A DNA stretch of 27,447 nt, from the NCBI GenBank assembly GCA_039908535.1, contig JAMOAW010000057.1:1-27447 (forward strand). Reading direction: 5' to 3'. The stretch comes from JAMOAW01 sp039908535. Its GTDB lineage: Bacteria; Pseudomonadota; Magnetococcia; Magnetococcales; JADFZT01. A model generated the notes under the pieces. The model worked only from the letters and a program-made list of their open reading frames with translations. It did not search any database and had not been told where the DNA came from. The translations under genes were made by a program, and so were the position numbers. This document shows positions 1 through 7,185 of the stretch, piece after piece. Positions within the stretch are counted from its first letter, which is position 1; each line of letters opens with the position of its first letter.

Positions 1-430
1 TTCAACCGTCTCTGATGCAACATTCTGCTGCTTACGTTTACCTCTGTTTACCACTTTACGAGCGGCCTTATCAACCGCTTCCTGGCTTTTATGAATTGCG
101 CACAATCGACCAGGAATCATTTGCCCATTATGACGCAAATGAACCGACCACTCTTTGCAATCATCCGGTTTTTTTAAGAGTGCGCATATACTCAAGCAAG
201 GAGACTCGTTTTCCATTCGCATCTTCCATAGGGAAGTTTGATGCAATCCGGGCAATTGAAAAACCTCCGTGGTTACTAACATATGTCAGTCCAGCAACTC
301 TACCATAGGCACGATCACCCAGCAGCCATTCGCCTGGCTGGATTGGGATATGTGTAAAAGTTTCACCGTTTTCTTGTCCCTTCGCCGGGGTTACATCGAA
401 ATAGTCGCACTCAAGATTTGTTAAGTTCAT
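1..430 (-). pseudogene. IS4-type transposase remnant, 5'-truncated and frameshifted
   Basis: Reading down the minus strand from the ATG at 430, the protein contains GEWLLGDRAYGRVAG and then SIARI, the second-Asp block (DRxY) of IS4-family DDE transposases. The frame stops at 161-163. A shift of one base at a run of seven A (169-175 on the plus strand) opens a frame to base 1 that reads KEWSVHLRHNGQMIPGRLCA and then HKSQEAVDKAARK, which is how these transposases continue. With six A the two halves would be one frame (LKKPDD). The N-terminal DNA-binding part and first catalytic Asp are missing, and the C-terminal end with the catalytic Glu lies outside the window. A good Shine-Dalgarno (AGGAGG) precedes another ATG near 462, but that frame stops after 16 codons. 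I read it as a decayed element. A sequencing indel in the A run cannot be excluded. Confidence 0.7.
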
Positions 431-524
431 GGCAACCTTCTAGCAAATTTTGTGTATTCATGGTAACCTCCTGAGATACTAATTATACACCATTATTTTG
501 CAAATTGAAATATGTTAGCGCTTA

Positions 525-764
525 TAGGGTGCACCCCCCCCAAGGTCTTGCTTTTAATTTTTCTCATAGGCGTGATGTTTACGACATGCACATATTGTAC
601 ATGTATCGGAAAAATAAAAATCAAGACCTTGGGGGGCGGAGAACCGCCCCCCAATTCCCCCCACCCTTTTCTTTTAATTTTAAAAAAAAAGAGGGGGTCT
701 GGGGGATTCATCCCCCAGGGGTTGGCCTTTGATTTTTTCTGCCCGAAGGGCATCATGTTCTAGA
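525..764. repeat. Composite GC-hairpin intergenic repeat, copy A
   Basis: From 599 to 762 this is a full copy, in reverse orientation, of the repeat also seen at 13262-13429, 20228-20388 and 23581-23731. Its modules in order are a TATCGG-A-rich edge, CAAGACCTTGGGGGGCGG folding back on CCGCCCCCC, GGTCTGGGGGATTCATCCCCCA, and an edge GCCCGAAGGGCATCATGTTC. A second, inverted partial copy lies at 534-563, so 534-563 and 609-636 form a long inverted repeat around a 45-base spacer. Short frames through this repeat translate to similar proline/glycine-rich peptides at other copies. I treat those as by-products of DNA repetition, not genes. Confidence 0.85.
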
Positions 765-1094
765 GATTGCAAATTGGTATGACTTTGTTTTTTGTTCAGG
801 CACTCGTTAATCGTCCACACTTTTAAATGTGGTGGTAGCATATTTGAGCGGTGCGGAATAGCTATAGAGGTTGATAAATTTGTTTTTTTTGGTATCCTTA
901 TCCGCTACAAGGTTATATATTTTTATTAACTCATTGTTTTATATATTTTTTATCGTTCAAATCTTCTTTAAAGTTTGCGAATAGTGGTTTATATGGATGG
1001 CTTGGAAACGACATGAAGGTGGTATTTTGGATATTTTTAAATTTTTGTTACCTTTTTATGTCGCATTTTTTTCCAGGAAGAGGAATTATTAACT
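765..1094. other. AT-rich intergenic region with a MITE-like end
   Basis: Bases about 789-838 (TTTTTTGTTCAGGCAC, GTTAATCGTCCACAC, AAATGTGGTGGTAGCA) match, in inverse orientation, the left end of the element at 14202-14423, so this is probably the right end of a decayed composite element together with copy A. The rest, to 1094, is very AT-rich and probably holds the promoter of the gene at 1095. I see no convincing gene here. Confidence 0.5.
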
Positions 1095-1649
1095 ATGTCC
1101 TTTAGTCGAATTTTTTTATGTTTGTTGGTGGTACTGCTTGGTTTAGTCACACGTTCTGGATTGGCCGTTAATCAAAAAGCTTCCATTGTCGAGAGTTTGT
1201 TAAAACCCTCTCCTGGGAAAGCGGTGATCTATTTTTTATTTGATAATACGACCGATGAAGATTTTGAAGCACAAATTTATTTGGATAGTGATAAATTGGA
1301 TGGTTTTCCAGACGACCATTGGTTTCGTAAAGAGGTGGAACCCGGTCGGTTGATGATAAAAAGTCGGATTGAACGCATTGGGATTTTTCATTTTTTAGAG
1401 ATGAACGTCTCTTCTGGTTCTATCTATTTTATACGCCATATGGTGAAAAAAAAGCCCATGGAGATTCGAAAGCTGGTCTATTATCCCGTGCTATGGTTCT
1501 CTTGTGCGGCGACATTTGGTAACTCTGAGGCATGTGATATGAGAAAAAATTGGTTTTTAGAGGAGTCATTGACCGAACTAACCGATGTCAAAGCCGCCTT
1601 ACAGGAGATAAACTCCTTGGATTTTCATGCCTCACCGGGCGAAGATTAG
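1095..1649 (+). CDS. Small exported protein of unknown function
   Basis: This 184-residue protein begins with a typical Sec signal peptide: a short polar start, a hydrophobic core (residues about 5-18) and a likely cleavage near SGLA (about 22-25). The mature part reads GKAVIYFLFDNTT, then about 45 residues later VEPGRLMIKSR and GSIYFIRHMV. That rhythm, a strand-rich AVIY start with a PG turn followed by a strand entering a YF-I block, resembles the DUF2846 type of periplasmic domain, but I cannot confirm this from sequence alone. Two cysteines (about residues 137 and 147) could form a disulfide. A purine-rich AGGAAGAGGA lies upstream of the ATG. The next gene begins about 7 bases after the stop, so the two are probably co-transcribed. 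Function unknown. Confidence 0.75.
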   Translation: MSFSRIFLCLLVVLLGLVTRSGLAVNQKASIVESLLKPSPGKAVIYFLFDNTTDEDFEAQIYLDSDKLDGFPDDHWFRKEVEPGRLMIKSRIERIGIFHFLEMNVSSGSIYFIRHMVKKKPMEIRKLVYYPVLWFSCAATFGNSEACDMRKNWFLEESLTELTDVKAALQEINSLDFHASPGED

Positions 1650-1656
1650 GGTACCT

Positions 1657-2400
1657 ATGACTATAACCATGCGTATTTCTATTGAACTGGTTCCCCGCAA
1701 TGAAGCCGCTCTTTTGGAAGAATTGGCCATTGTGCGTCATCATTTATCCGGTGTTGAAACCATCAATATTCCCGATTTGCCTCGTTTTGATGTGCGCAGT
1801 TGGAGCGGTTGTGTTTTAACCAAACAAAGTTTTCCCCATGCCATTCCCCATATTCGCGCTATTGATTTACATCCCGATCGTCCTTTGCCGATGGGAGCGT
1901 TGTTGGTGGCACATGGGATAGATGAGGTGTTGATTATTACGGGTGATTCAATTCCTGGTGCCATCCCTAGGGGTTCCAGTTTAGAGATTATTCGTAAATT
2001 TAAAAAAGAGCTTCCCCATATTAAAATTTACGCCGCTTTAGATCCTTATCGCTCCTCTATCCAACAAGAATTGGATTATTTAAAACAAAAACTTGAGGCT
2101 GGTGCGGATGGTTTTTTTACTCAACCTTTTTTTGATATTCGTTTTATGGAGATTTACGCCGATTTGCTCGCAGAGATTCCCATTTTTTGGGGCATTTCTC
2201 CTGTCACCACGGAAAGATCCCAAGCCTACTGGACCCGGCGCAATCGGGTGGTCTTTCCCAAGAGATTTCAACCCACGTTAGAATGGAATCAACATTTTGC
2301 CAAACAGGCCCTTATTTTTGCTAAGGAGAGAGGGGGGCATCTTTATTTTATGCCTATTCAAACCGATATTCGTTCTTATTTAGAACCCATTTTACAGTAG
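1657..2400 (+). CDS. Methylenetetrahydrofolate reductase (MetF)-like protein
   Basis: The protein resembles the FAD-dependent MTHFR TIM barrel, which reduces 5,10-methylene-THF to 5-methyl-THF. Supporting blocks are RISIELVPRN at the start (strand 1, with the family's key Glu), DEVLIITGDSIPGA at about one third of the length (the RGD/GD loop), and EAGADGFFTQPFFD, the well-conserved TQxFFD block. At about 247 residues it is shorter than typical MetF (about 290), and its central loops look reduced, so substrate or activity may differ. Three in-frame ATGs are possible (1627, 1657, 1669). The first lies inside the previous gene. TTAGGGT seven bases before 1657 makes that start plausible. It closely follows the exported protein at 1095. 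A copy of the intergenic repeat follows. Confidence 0.65.
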   Translation: MTITMRISIELVPRNEAALLEELAIVRHHLSGVETINIPDLPRFDVRSWSGCVLTKQSFPHAIPHIRAIDLHPDRPLPMGALLVAHGIDEVLIITGDSIPGAIPRGSSLEIIRKFKKELPHIKIYAALDPYRSSIQQELDYLKQKLEAGADGFFTQPFFDIRFMEIYADLLAEIPIFWGISPVTTERSQAYWTRRNRVVFPKRFQPTLEWNQHFAKQALIFAKERGGHLYFMPIQTDIRSYLEPILQ

Positions 2401-2408
2401 AAGAGATG

Positions 2409-2505
2409 ATGGGGTCTGGGGGATTACTTGAGAATATGATGCTGGGCAAAAAATCAAAAGAAAAACCCTGGGGGCAATCCCCCAGATCCCTTTTTTCCTT
2501 TTAAA
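2409..2505. repeat. Truncated intergenic repeat, copy B
   Basis: A fragment ATGGGGTCTGGGGGATT is followed by a second fragment closely matching the left half of the copy at 23581: CAAAAGAAAAACCCTGGGGG, folding back on CAATCCCCCAG, then a T-rich run. The usual GCCCTTCGGGC edge is damaged (GATGCTGGGC). The strong hairpin followed by CCCTTTTTTCCTTTT could also terminate transcription of the MetF-like gene. The IS1-like element begins about 20 bases downstream, and the right half of this repeat is absent. Confidence 0.7.
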
Positions 2506-2525
2506 TTTAGGTAATTGCAAAAACC

Positions 2526-3439
2526 GGTAGTGCCTTACAATGACCTAATCCTGCACAAAAACAGAGCATTTCGTAAATTTAATATTTGGCAAAGAAAATT
2601 TGCTTGGTGTAGCATGTTTTCATTCTCTTTCGTGGTGACGACAATGACTATACATCAGATTGAAGTTTTTTGTTGCCGTAATCCAGTCTGTCGATTTTGG
2701 CTTGCGTGGTATGGGAAACCTACGATGGCATGGGTGGAGTGGGCACACTCACCTGATTCGAGGCATTTATTGTCGCACATGCGGGAAATATTTTTCGGAA
2801 CGGAAAGGGAGCGTTTTGGAGCAGTGTCGTCTGCCAGAGGAGAAGGCCGTATTCTTATTGGAGCATCTGCGGGAGGGGTGTGGTGTGCTGCAGACGGCTC
2901 GTTTAGTCCATGTAAATCAGAATACGGTACTTCGATACGCACGATTGAGCGGGAGTCACGCACCCTTGGTACACAACGAGTTGGTCGCATTTTCCCCCTC
3001 TGACGCAAGAGGTTCAATTTGATGAAAAATGGGATTTTGTTTTCAAACAAGAGGAGCATTGCACCCCCGAAGATACGAAATGTGGGGATAATTGGGATCA
3101 CACTGCCGTTGATCCAGAGAGTCGTCTATTGCTGATTGTCGTGCCTGGAAAGCGCACAGCGGAACACTGTCTGCAAGTGGTAGAGGAAGTGCAAAAACGA
3201 ACTGGTGGACGGACGGATTTGCTCCTTACATCTGACGAATACGCCCCCTATCAAACAGCCATTAAGCGAAACTATGCGACAGAAGAATTACAGCCCAAAC
3301 GGCCTGGACCTGGCCGACCGCCAAAACCAAAGCGGGTCATGCACCATCCATGGCTGCTGGCCTTGCCGACCGAGTTTGGACTATCCATGAGTAGGTTTCG
3401 TATCCAGCTTTGCCGATTAGGTCATTGTAAGGCACCACC
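2526..3439 (+). mobile_element. IS1-like insertion sequence with intact inverted ends
   Basis: The left end (2526-2550, GGTAGTGCCTTACAATGACC then TAATC) and the right end (3415-3439) are inverted repeats identical at 24 of 25 positions. They bound a 914-base element containing an IS1-type transposase. I see no clear 8-9 base target duplication: flanks are GCAAAAACC on the left and TAAGATTCA on the right. The ends are intact but the transposase is not, so the element could move only in trans. Confidence 0.8.
2644..3390 (+). pseudogene. IS1-family transposase, multiply frameshifted
   Basis: Three frames must be joined. From the ATG at 2644: MTIHQIEVFCCRNPVC, the start of a zinc-finger-like CxxxxxC block. 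After a one-base skip near 2696: DFGLRGMGNLRWHGWSG, then YCRTCGKYFSERKG (finger and FSE motif) and a helix-turn-helix (EEKAVFLLEHLREGCGVLQT). After a second one-base skip at TTTTCCCCCTCTG near 2998: LTQEVQFDEKWDFVFK, GDNWDHTAVDPESR and LLLTSDEYAPYQ, the DDE catalytic part. A further shift near 3335 gives a short tail (AAGLADRVWTIHE), perhaps from another transposase. Each break is corrected by skipping one base, so these look like inactivating insertions rather than the single -1 shift of classical IS1. Confidence 0.75.
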
Positions 3440-3480
3440 TAAGATTCAAAAAGTTGCAATGTAAATAAGCGAACCATGAG

Positions 3481-3525
3481 TTATGTATTGTGTCCCCCGA
3501 ATTCATGTGTCCCCCGAATTCATGA
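3481..3525 (+). repeat. Left direct repeat bracketing brnTA, with internal duplication
   Basis: TTATGTATTGTGTCCCCCGA followed by ATTC is nearly identical (22 of 24) to 4173-4196 on the other side of the toxin-antitoxin pair. The segment GTGTCCCCCGAATTCATG is itself repeated immediately in tandem. Confidence 0.75.
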
Positions 3526-3563
3526 TAGTTGCATCTCTTGATAAATGTTACTACAATGAAAAT

Positions 3564-3842
3564 ATGAAAATCACCTACGACCCAGCTAAACGTGAAAAGA
3601 CCCTTGCTGATAGAGGGTTAGATTTTGAACATGCTGCTCTGGTGTTCGCAGGGCTTGTTCATGAAATCGAAGATATCCGCCGGAACTACGGAGAACACCG
3701 CATAATGTGTTTTGGCGAACTAAACGGACGCATGGTCGTGGTTGGTTATGTTCAACGAGGGAATACCCGACACGTTTTTTCGATGAGGAAAGCAAATGAA
3801 CGGGAAATTGTCCGTATTAGAGACCGATTGGTCCAAAGTTGA
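3564..3842 (+). CDS. brnT: BrnT-family toxin (RelE-like ribonuclease)
   Basis: This 92-residue protein is a DUF497/BrnT toxin, a RelE-fold mRNA-cleaving enzyme neutralised by BrnA. It shows the family pattern: ITYDPAKREKTLADRGLDFE at the N-terminus, then HEIEDIRRNYGEHRIMCFGE, VVVGYVQRGNTRHVFSMRKAN and EREIVRIRDRL at the C-terminus. The open frame extends upstream, but the ATG at 3564 (MKITYDP) matches the usual family start and length. The toxin gene comes first and overlaps brnA by 47 bases, the usual brnTA order. Autorepression by the BrnT-BrnA complex is known for the family. I cannot place an operator. Confidence 0.9.
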   Translation: MKITYDPAKREKTLADRGLDFEHAALVFAGLVHEIEDIRRNYGEHRIMCFGELNGRMVVVGYVQRGNTRHVFSMRKANEREIVRIRDRLVQS

Positions 3843-4095
3843 TGCACATTTAATTCAGCCAGAGGAGTACGAAGAACTTCCTGAGTGGACTGAAGAAATG
3901 TTCGATGCTGCTGATATTCGTATTGGCGATAAACTTATCCGTCGTGGTCGTCCCATTGGCAGTGGAACCAAAATCTCCACCACGGTACGTCTTGACGCCG
4001 ATATAATTGCTGCCTTTCGTACCTCTGGCAAAGGCTGGCAAACACGGATGAATAATGCATTGCGAGATTGGCTTGCTTCGCATTCTTCCGCATGA
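3796..4095 (+). CDS. brnA: BrnA-family antitoxin
   Basis: This 99-residue protein has the BrnA layout. The acidic N-terminal half (TDWSKVDAHLIQPEEYEELP, then EWTEEMFDAA) binds the toxin. The C-terminal ribbon-helix-helix DNA-binding half contains KISTTVRLDADIIAAFRTSG, then KGWQTRMNNALRDWL. The start ATG at 3796 has a Shine-Dalgarno (GAGGAAA) five bases away, inside the end of brnT. The pair is bracketed by direct repeats and sits next to an insertion sequence and the ABC-3C operon, so it is probably part of a small acquired island. Confidence 0.9.
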   Translation: MNGKLSVLETDWSKVDAHLIQPEEYEELPEWTEEMFDAADIRIGDKLIRRGRPIGSGTKISTTVRLDADIIAAFRTSGKGWQTRMNNALRDWLASHSSA

Positions 4096-4172
4096 TCATT
4101 TTGGTAGCATCCTTTGCATTCCTTTCAAAGCGGTCACCAACCCTTTGACTTCTTTGGAATTCTTTTCAGCAA

Positions 4173-4200
4173 TTATGTATTGTGTCACCGGAATTCCCGG
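4173..4200 (+). repeat. Right direct repeat bracketing brnTA
   Basis: TTATGTATTGTGTCACCGGA followed by ATTC matches 3481-3504 with two mismatches. It ends one base before the stop codon of the convergent ABC-3C ATPase gene, so it also marks the junction between the two systems. Confidence 0.7.
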
Positions 4201-4201
4201 C

Positions 4202-5998
4202 TTACCATCCTCTCATCTTAAAAAGTCGTCCATGATCGCCCTCGTCATGCAGTGTGACGACAATTTCTTCGGACGTAAAAACGGGAGCAACATCTACTGC
4301 TCGCATAGGTAAATCCGAGTCAATCAAGGTGATAACCGGTTGCAATCCTAAGTCAGCATATCGCCGAACAACCGTCAGCAGTTTCTCCTTCTTACGGTTG
4401 TCCAGTGACTCCAACACTCCGTCATGATACACGAAGCGTGGAAATTTTTCGTTCAGATGCGCTCGTAGCACGGCCATATCGAAGGCAATGCACAGCAACT
4501 TGCGATACGTGTGCCCCATGTCGGCACTAGTAACATTACCCGTCTCATCGAGAATCTCCGCTTTAAAATCCAGATGACCTTCCTTATTGGGGGCCACGCT
4601 CAACAGTGCCTTGCGGTCAATTACTTCCTCAACAATCTCACTGAAAAAAACTCGGATCGTGGAAAACAGGCTTTCTTGGTCGGAGTTCTGCTTCTCCACA
4701 TTGGCCTCGATCTGTTCTTGCAAATCGCCACATTCTTCCGTTAAAGATCGAATCTCCGTGCGCAGTTCCTGCAAGCGATGCAAATGGCCTCGCTTGTGTT
4801 CCAGCGATGTGATGTCGGCACGCAACGTCACCATCTCATTCGAAAGTTGTTTGTACTTGATGAAAACATCCATTTCACTCAGGAAGGAGAGCATTTCCGA
4901 ACGCTTCTTCCCCAAAGCATTCAATTCTGTATTTACCCGTTTTAGCTCACCCTCGATCTCTGCGAACTCCTCCTGGAGATAGCCTCGGCGCTCCTCAGTG
5001 ATTGCCCGGTTGAAGGCGATCAACTGCTGAAAGTCCTTTTTAATCTGTCCCTGGAACAGTACGCCGGCCTGGCTAAACAGTCGCTGCGCTTCATCGGGGC
5101 TGAACAGAATTTGATCATCCTGCAACGATGCTTGCACTTTTTTCCTGTTCTGGCTCAAGGAGTAGCGTTCGGCGTTGAGTGCGGCAATACGCTCATCGAC
5201 TTCATAGACCACCTTCTTGGCGCAGTCCTTGTCTTGCGCGCGAAAGTCGAAAGCATCTAGCAGAGCCTGCTTTTTTTCGACATCTTTCTGCTTGAGTAGA
5301 AGCTTGCCTTCGATTTTGCTGATGTCCTCAATAGAACCACCTAATTCATTTTTGATGGTTTGCTCTGTCTCCTTCTTTTTAGTTAGTTCAAGCTCTTTCG
5401 CATAGTGATCATCAATAAGCTTGGCATCAAAGCCCAGAAGGTAGGCAAGAAATGGCTTCCAATCAGCATGTTTGGATGCGAATTTGCGCAATTGGAATAC
5501 CTCTCGAAAATCCTCCTGCGACCGCAGCAAATAACCAAGCACTTTGCGGTATGACCAAGGTTTAAGCGCACACCAGTCGAGCAGTCCATCAAGCAGTTCG
5601 CGCGCTCGATCGAAAGGAACGTCCTGGTGATCCCATTCCACGAGCGACAACACCGACAAATCCTGATGGCCTGCTTCATGCCTTTTAAAGGAAATCTTCG
5701 TTGATTCCTCTACGCTACGCCGAATTGTGACAAAGGAGCCATTTTCCAGTTCAATTTCAAGGAAAAAGACGAACCCAACAAACAAGTTGAAATGCTTAAA
5801 AATAAAGAATTTCTGGTCTTTTCCGGACAAGAATCCAAAGTCGAGAAGACGTCCAAGCGTGGTTTTACCCAGATTGTGGGTGTCCTTGTTTCGATTCTCC
5901 GGCAGGCGGATTTCAGCTATGACAACGTTCAGCCCAGGAACAAAGTCCACGGGATCGAACGTATCCGGCTTGTTGGAATAGAATCTAGACAGCTTCAT
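4202..5998 (-). CDS. ABC-3C system SMC-like ATPase (DUF2326)
   Basis: This 598-residue protein has a divided ABC/SMC ATPase. The N-terminal P-loop is relaxed (THNLGKTTLG, GKT at 44-46), as in the DUF2326 family. A long coiled coil runs from about 200 to 450 (many E/K/Q/L heptads). The C-terminal half carries a signature-like block (SADMGHTYRKLLCIAFDMA) and a Walker B-like block (PRFVYHDGVLESLDNRKK), ending with IDSDLPMRAVDV and LHDEGDHGRLFKM, which is typical of DUF2326. Such proteins are the ATPase of predicted ABC-three-component conflict systems, related in design to Lamassu and Rad50-like sensors. They are thought to sense foreign DNA or replication intermediates and to license a nuclease. 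The start overlaps the middle-component gene by 14 bases, so the three genes form one operon. The defence role is family knowledge, not shown here. Confidence 0.9.
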   Translation of the reverse strand: MKLSRFYSNKPDTFDPVDFVPGLNVVIAEIRLPENRNKDTHNLGKTTLGRLLDFGFLSGKDQKFFIFKHFNLFVGFVFFLEIELENGSFVTIRRSVEESTKISFKRHEAGHQDLSVLSLVEWDHQDVPFDRARELLDGLLDWCALKPWSYRKVLGYLLRSQEDFREVFQLRKFASKHADWKPFLAYLLGFDAKLIDDHYAKELELTKKKETEQTIKNELGGSIEDISKIEGKLLLKQKDVEKKQALLDAFDFRAQDKDCAKKVVYEVDERIAALNAERYSLSQNRKKVQASLQDDQILFSPDEAQRLFSQAGVLFQGQIKKDFQQLIAFNRAITEERRGYLQEEFAEIEGELKRVNTELNALGKKRSEMLSFLSEMDVFIKYKQLSNEMVTLRADITSLEHKRGHLHRLQELRTEIRSLTEECGDLQEQIEANVEKQNSDQESLFSTIRVFFSEIVEEVIDRKALLSVAPNKEGHLDFKAEILDETGNVTSADMGHTYRKLLCIAFDMAVLRAHLNEKFPRFVYHDGVLESLDNRKKEKLLTVVRRYADLGLQPVITLIDSDLPMRAVDVAPVFTSEEIVVTLHDEGDHGRLFKMRGW

Positions 5999-6233
5999 TT
6001 AGCCCCACGTATTCCACTGCATCAGTTTTAGGATGATATTCAATAAGACCCATTAGATAGAGAAAATTAAGCGCGGGCAGGAAAAGCACATCTCCACCCA
6101 TGATGCTCTTCTTTGCAAATTGCCGCAGCACATCGTATTTATCAATGCGGCGATTCTTCAGCCGCGACAAGAGCAACAGCGACACATTGATAACGGTGCG
6201 GTCAGGATGCGAGTGTTTGGTCGGTCGCAACAT
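5985..6233 (-). CDS. ABC-3C middle component (MC6-like)
   Basis: This 82-residue protein reads MLRPTKHSHPDRTVINVSLL and then LPALNFLYLMGLIEYHP. The PTKH...DR start, helical core and final hydrophobic helix fit ABC-3C middle component 6, a small winged-helix-like adaptor between effector and ATPase. A longer frame begins with GTG at 6254, but the ATG at 6233 has a clean Shine-Dalgarno (GGGGAG, seven bases away) and matches the family's usual first residues, so I chose it. It lies inside the end of the effector gene (32-base overlap) and overlaps the ATPase start, which suggests translational coupling. Confidence 0.8.
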   Translation of the reverse strand: MLRPTKHSHPDRTVINVSLLLLSRLKNRRIDKYDVLRQFAKKSIMGGDVLFLPALNFLYLMGLIEYHPKTDAVEYVGLNEAV

Positions 6234-7185
6234 CTTCCATCTCCCCAATGTCACAGTTCCAATACATGTAAAAAAGAACGGCTCGTGTCAACCGCTTATG
6301 GGCCTTAAGGACCGGATCCCGGTTGAACAGCAGATCCACTAGGTGCTCCATGACTTCATCAAAGGTTTGGTGGTTCTTGCGCTTGGCAATGATCTTTAAC
6401 TGGAATTCATCGACTACAGATTTGTACATGCGCATCAGTTCAATATTTTCCGGTGCCGCCAGGAAAGTACAAATTTGTGTGGTTTCCTTCAGATAATTAC
6501 GCAGTTGTGCCTTTGCGTACTCCGCAGTCATCTTGTTAAGAACATTTTTTTTCTCGTAGGTCACGCGCACGGTGGGTGGATCGTCGAACAATGCCATCAG
6601 GCCATCCTTTTGGCTTGCAAATGCCTGAACAACATCTGCAAGATCATCTGGACTAACGATCAGCGGAGAGTCCACTGCATCCAAATCCGCTTCTTGGGCT
6701 ATCTCTGGGAACCGCTTCAGCCACAGTTCCAATTGTTCCAGTCCGCAAAGATAGATCGATGAGTTAGGAATGCCACATTGGTCTGCTATATGCTCACAAA
6801 TTACCTTTTCGGCGTTAGCAGTAAGTCGTCGATTCGCAAACAGCATATAGTGATCAAGTTGCTTAGCAACACGTAGATTTTTGATACGCGGAACCTCTTT
6901 GCCGATCACCGTGTTACAGTTGGAAGTGCTGTAAAAGTCCGATTCCGAAAAGCTGCGGTTGTAACCGTTGGTGTGTTTGGCCTGAACAATGACCACACCC
7001 ACCCACGGTGCTGCCTTGCTGGGGTGCAGTTCCGCTGTGCCGACGAATTTCGCATCACGCCCGCCATCCGGACCCCGCGCAAATCCCTGAACAGATATGC
7101 CGAGCAAGCGTTGGCACAAGAGCACGACCAACACCTCAAACTGGTAATCGCTCAAATCCTCGTAAGCAAACTTCATTCTCTCCAT
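6202..7185 (-). CDS. ABC-3C effector: PD-(D/E)XK nuclease plus C-terminal domain
   Basis: The first 75 residues match an Mrr/REase-like nuclease: YQFEVLVVLLCQRLLG (Glu17), GPDGGRDAKF (Asp44) and VVIVQAKH (Q68xK70) form the PD-(D/E)XK core. Residues about 90-200 form a linker region (MLFANRRLTANAEKVI, LEQLELWLKRFPEI). The last 100 or so residues are helical and end in LTRAVLFYMYWNCDIGE, consistent with an ABC-3C C-terminal docking domain of the CTD10 type. As first gene of the operon it is the predicted DNA-cutting effector. Two ATGs (residues 1 and 4) are possible, with GAGGGG and GGAGAG as ribosome-binding sites. The upstream 1 kb has no gene, so the operon promoter must lie there. Confidence 0.85.
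   Translation of the reverse strand: MERMKFAYEDLSDYQFEVLVVLLCQRLLGISVQGFARGPDGGRDAKFVGTAELHPSKAAPWVGVVIVQAKHTNGYNRSFSESDFYSTSNCNTVIGKEVPRIKNLRVAKQLDHYMLFANRRLTANAEKVICEHIADQCGIPNSSIYLCGLEQLELWLKRFPEIAQEADLDAVDSPLIVSPDDLADVVQAFASQKDGLMALFDDPPTVRVTYEKKNVLNKMTAEYAKAQLRNYLKETTQICTFLAAPENIELMRMYKSVVDEFQLKIIAKRKNHQTFDEVMEHLVDLLFNRDPVLKAHKRLTRAVLFYMYWNCDIGEMEDVATDQTLAS

Noticed and set aside
493..764. Overlapping small frames in the repeat (and at 13207-13452) giving similar GMNPPDPLFF-type peptides
   Set aside because: The similarity follows from the DNA repeat itself. There are no ribosome-binding sites, frames exist on both strands, and copies E, F and G break the frame.
2655..3101. A 148-codon minus-strand frame across the IS element
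   Set aside because: It is a shadow of the plus-strand transposase, whose motifs are recognisable; no start signal or similarity.
4096..4172. Minus-strand segment translating to NSKEVKGLVTALKGMQRML, like the end of a transposase or small coding remnant
   Set aside because: Too short, with no start and no recognisable motif; I cannot assign it.
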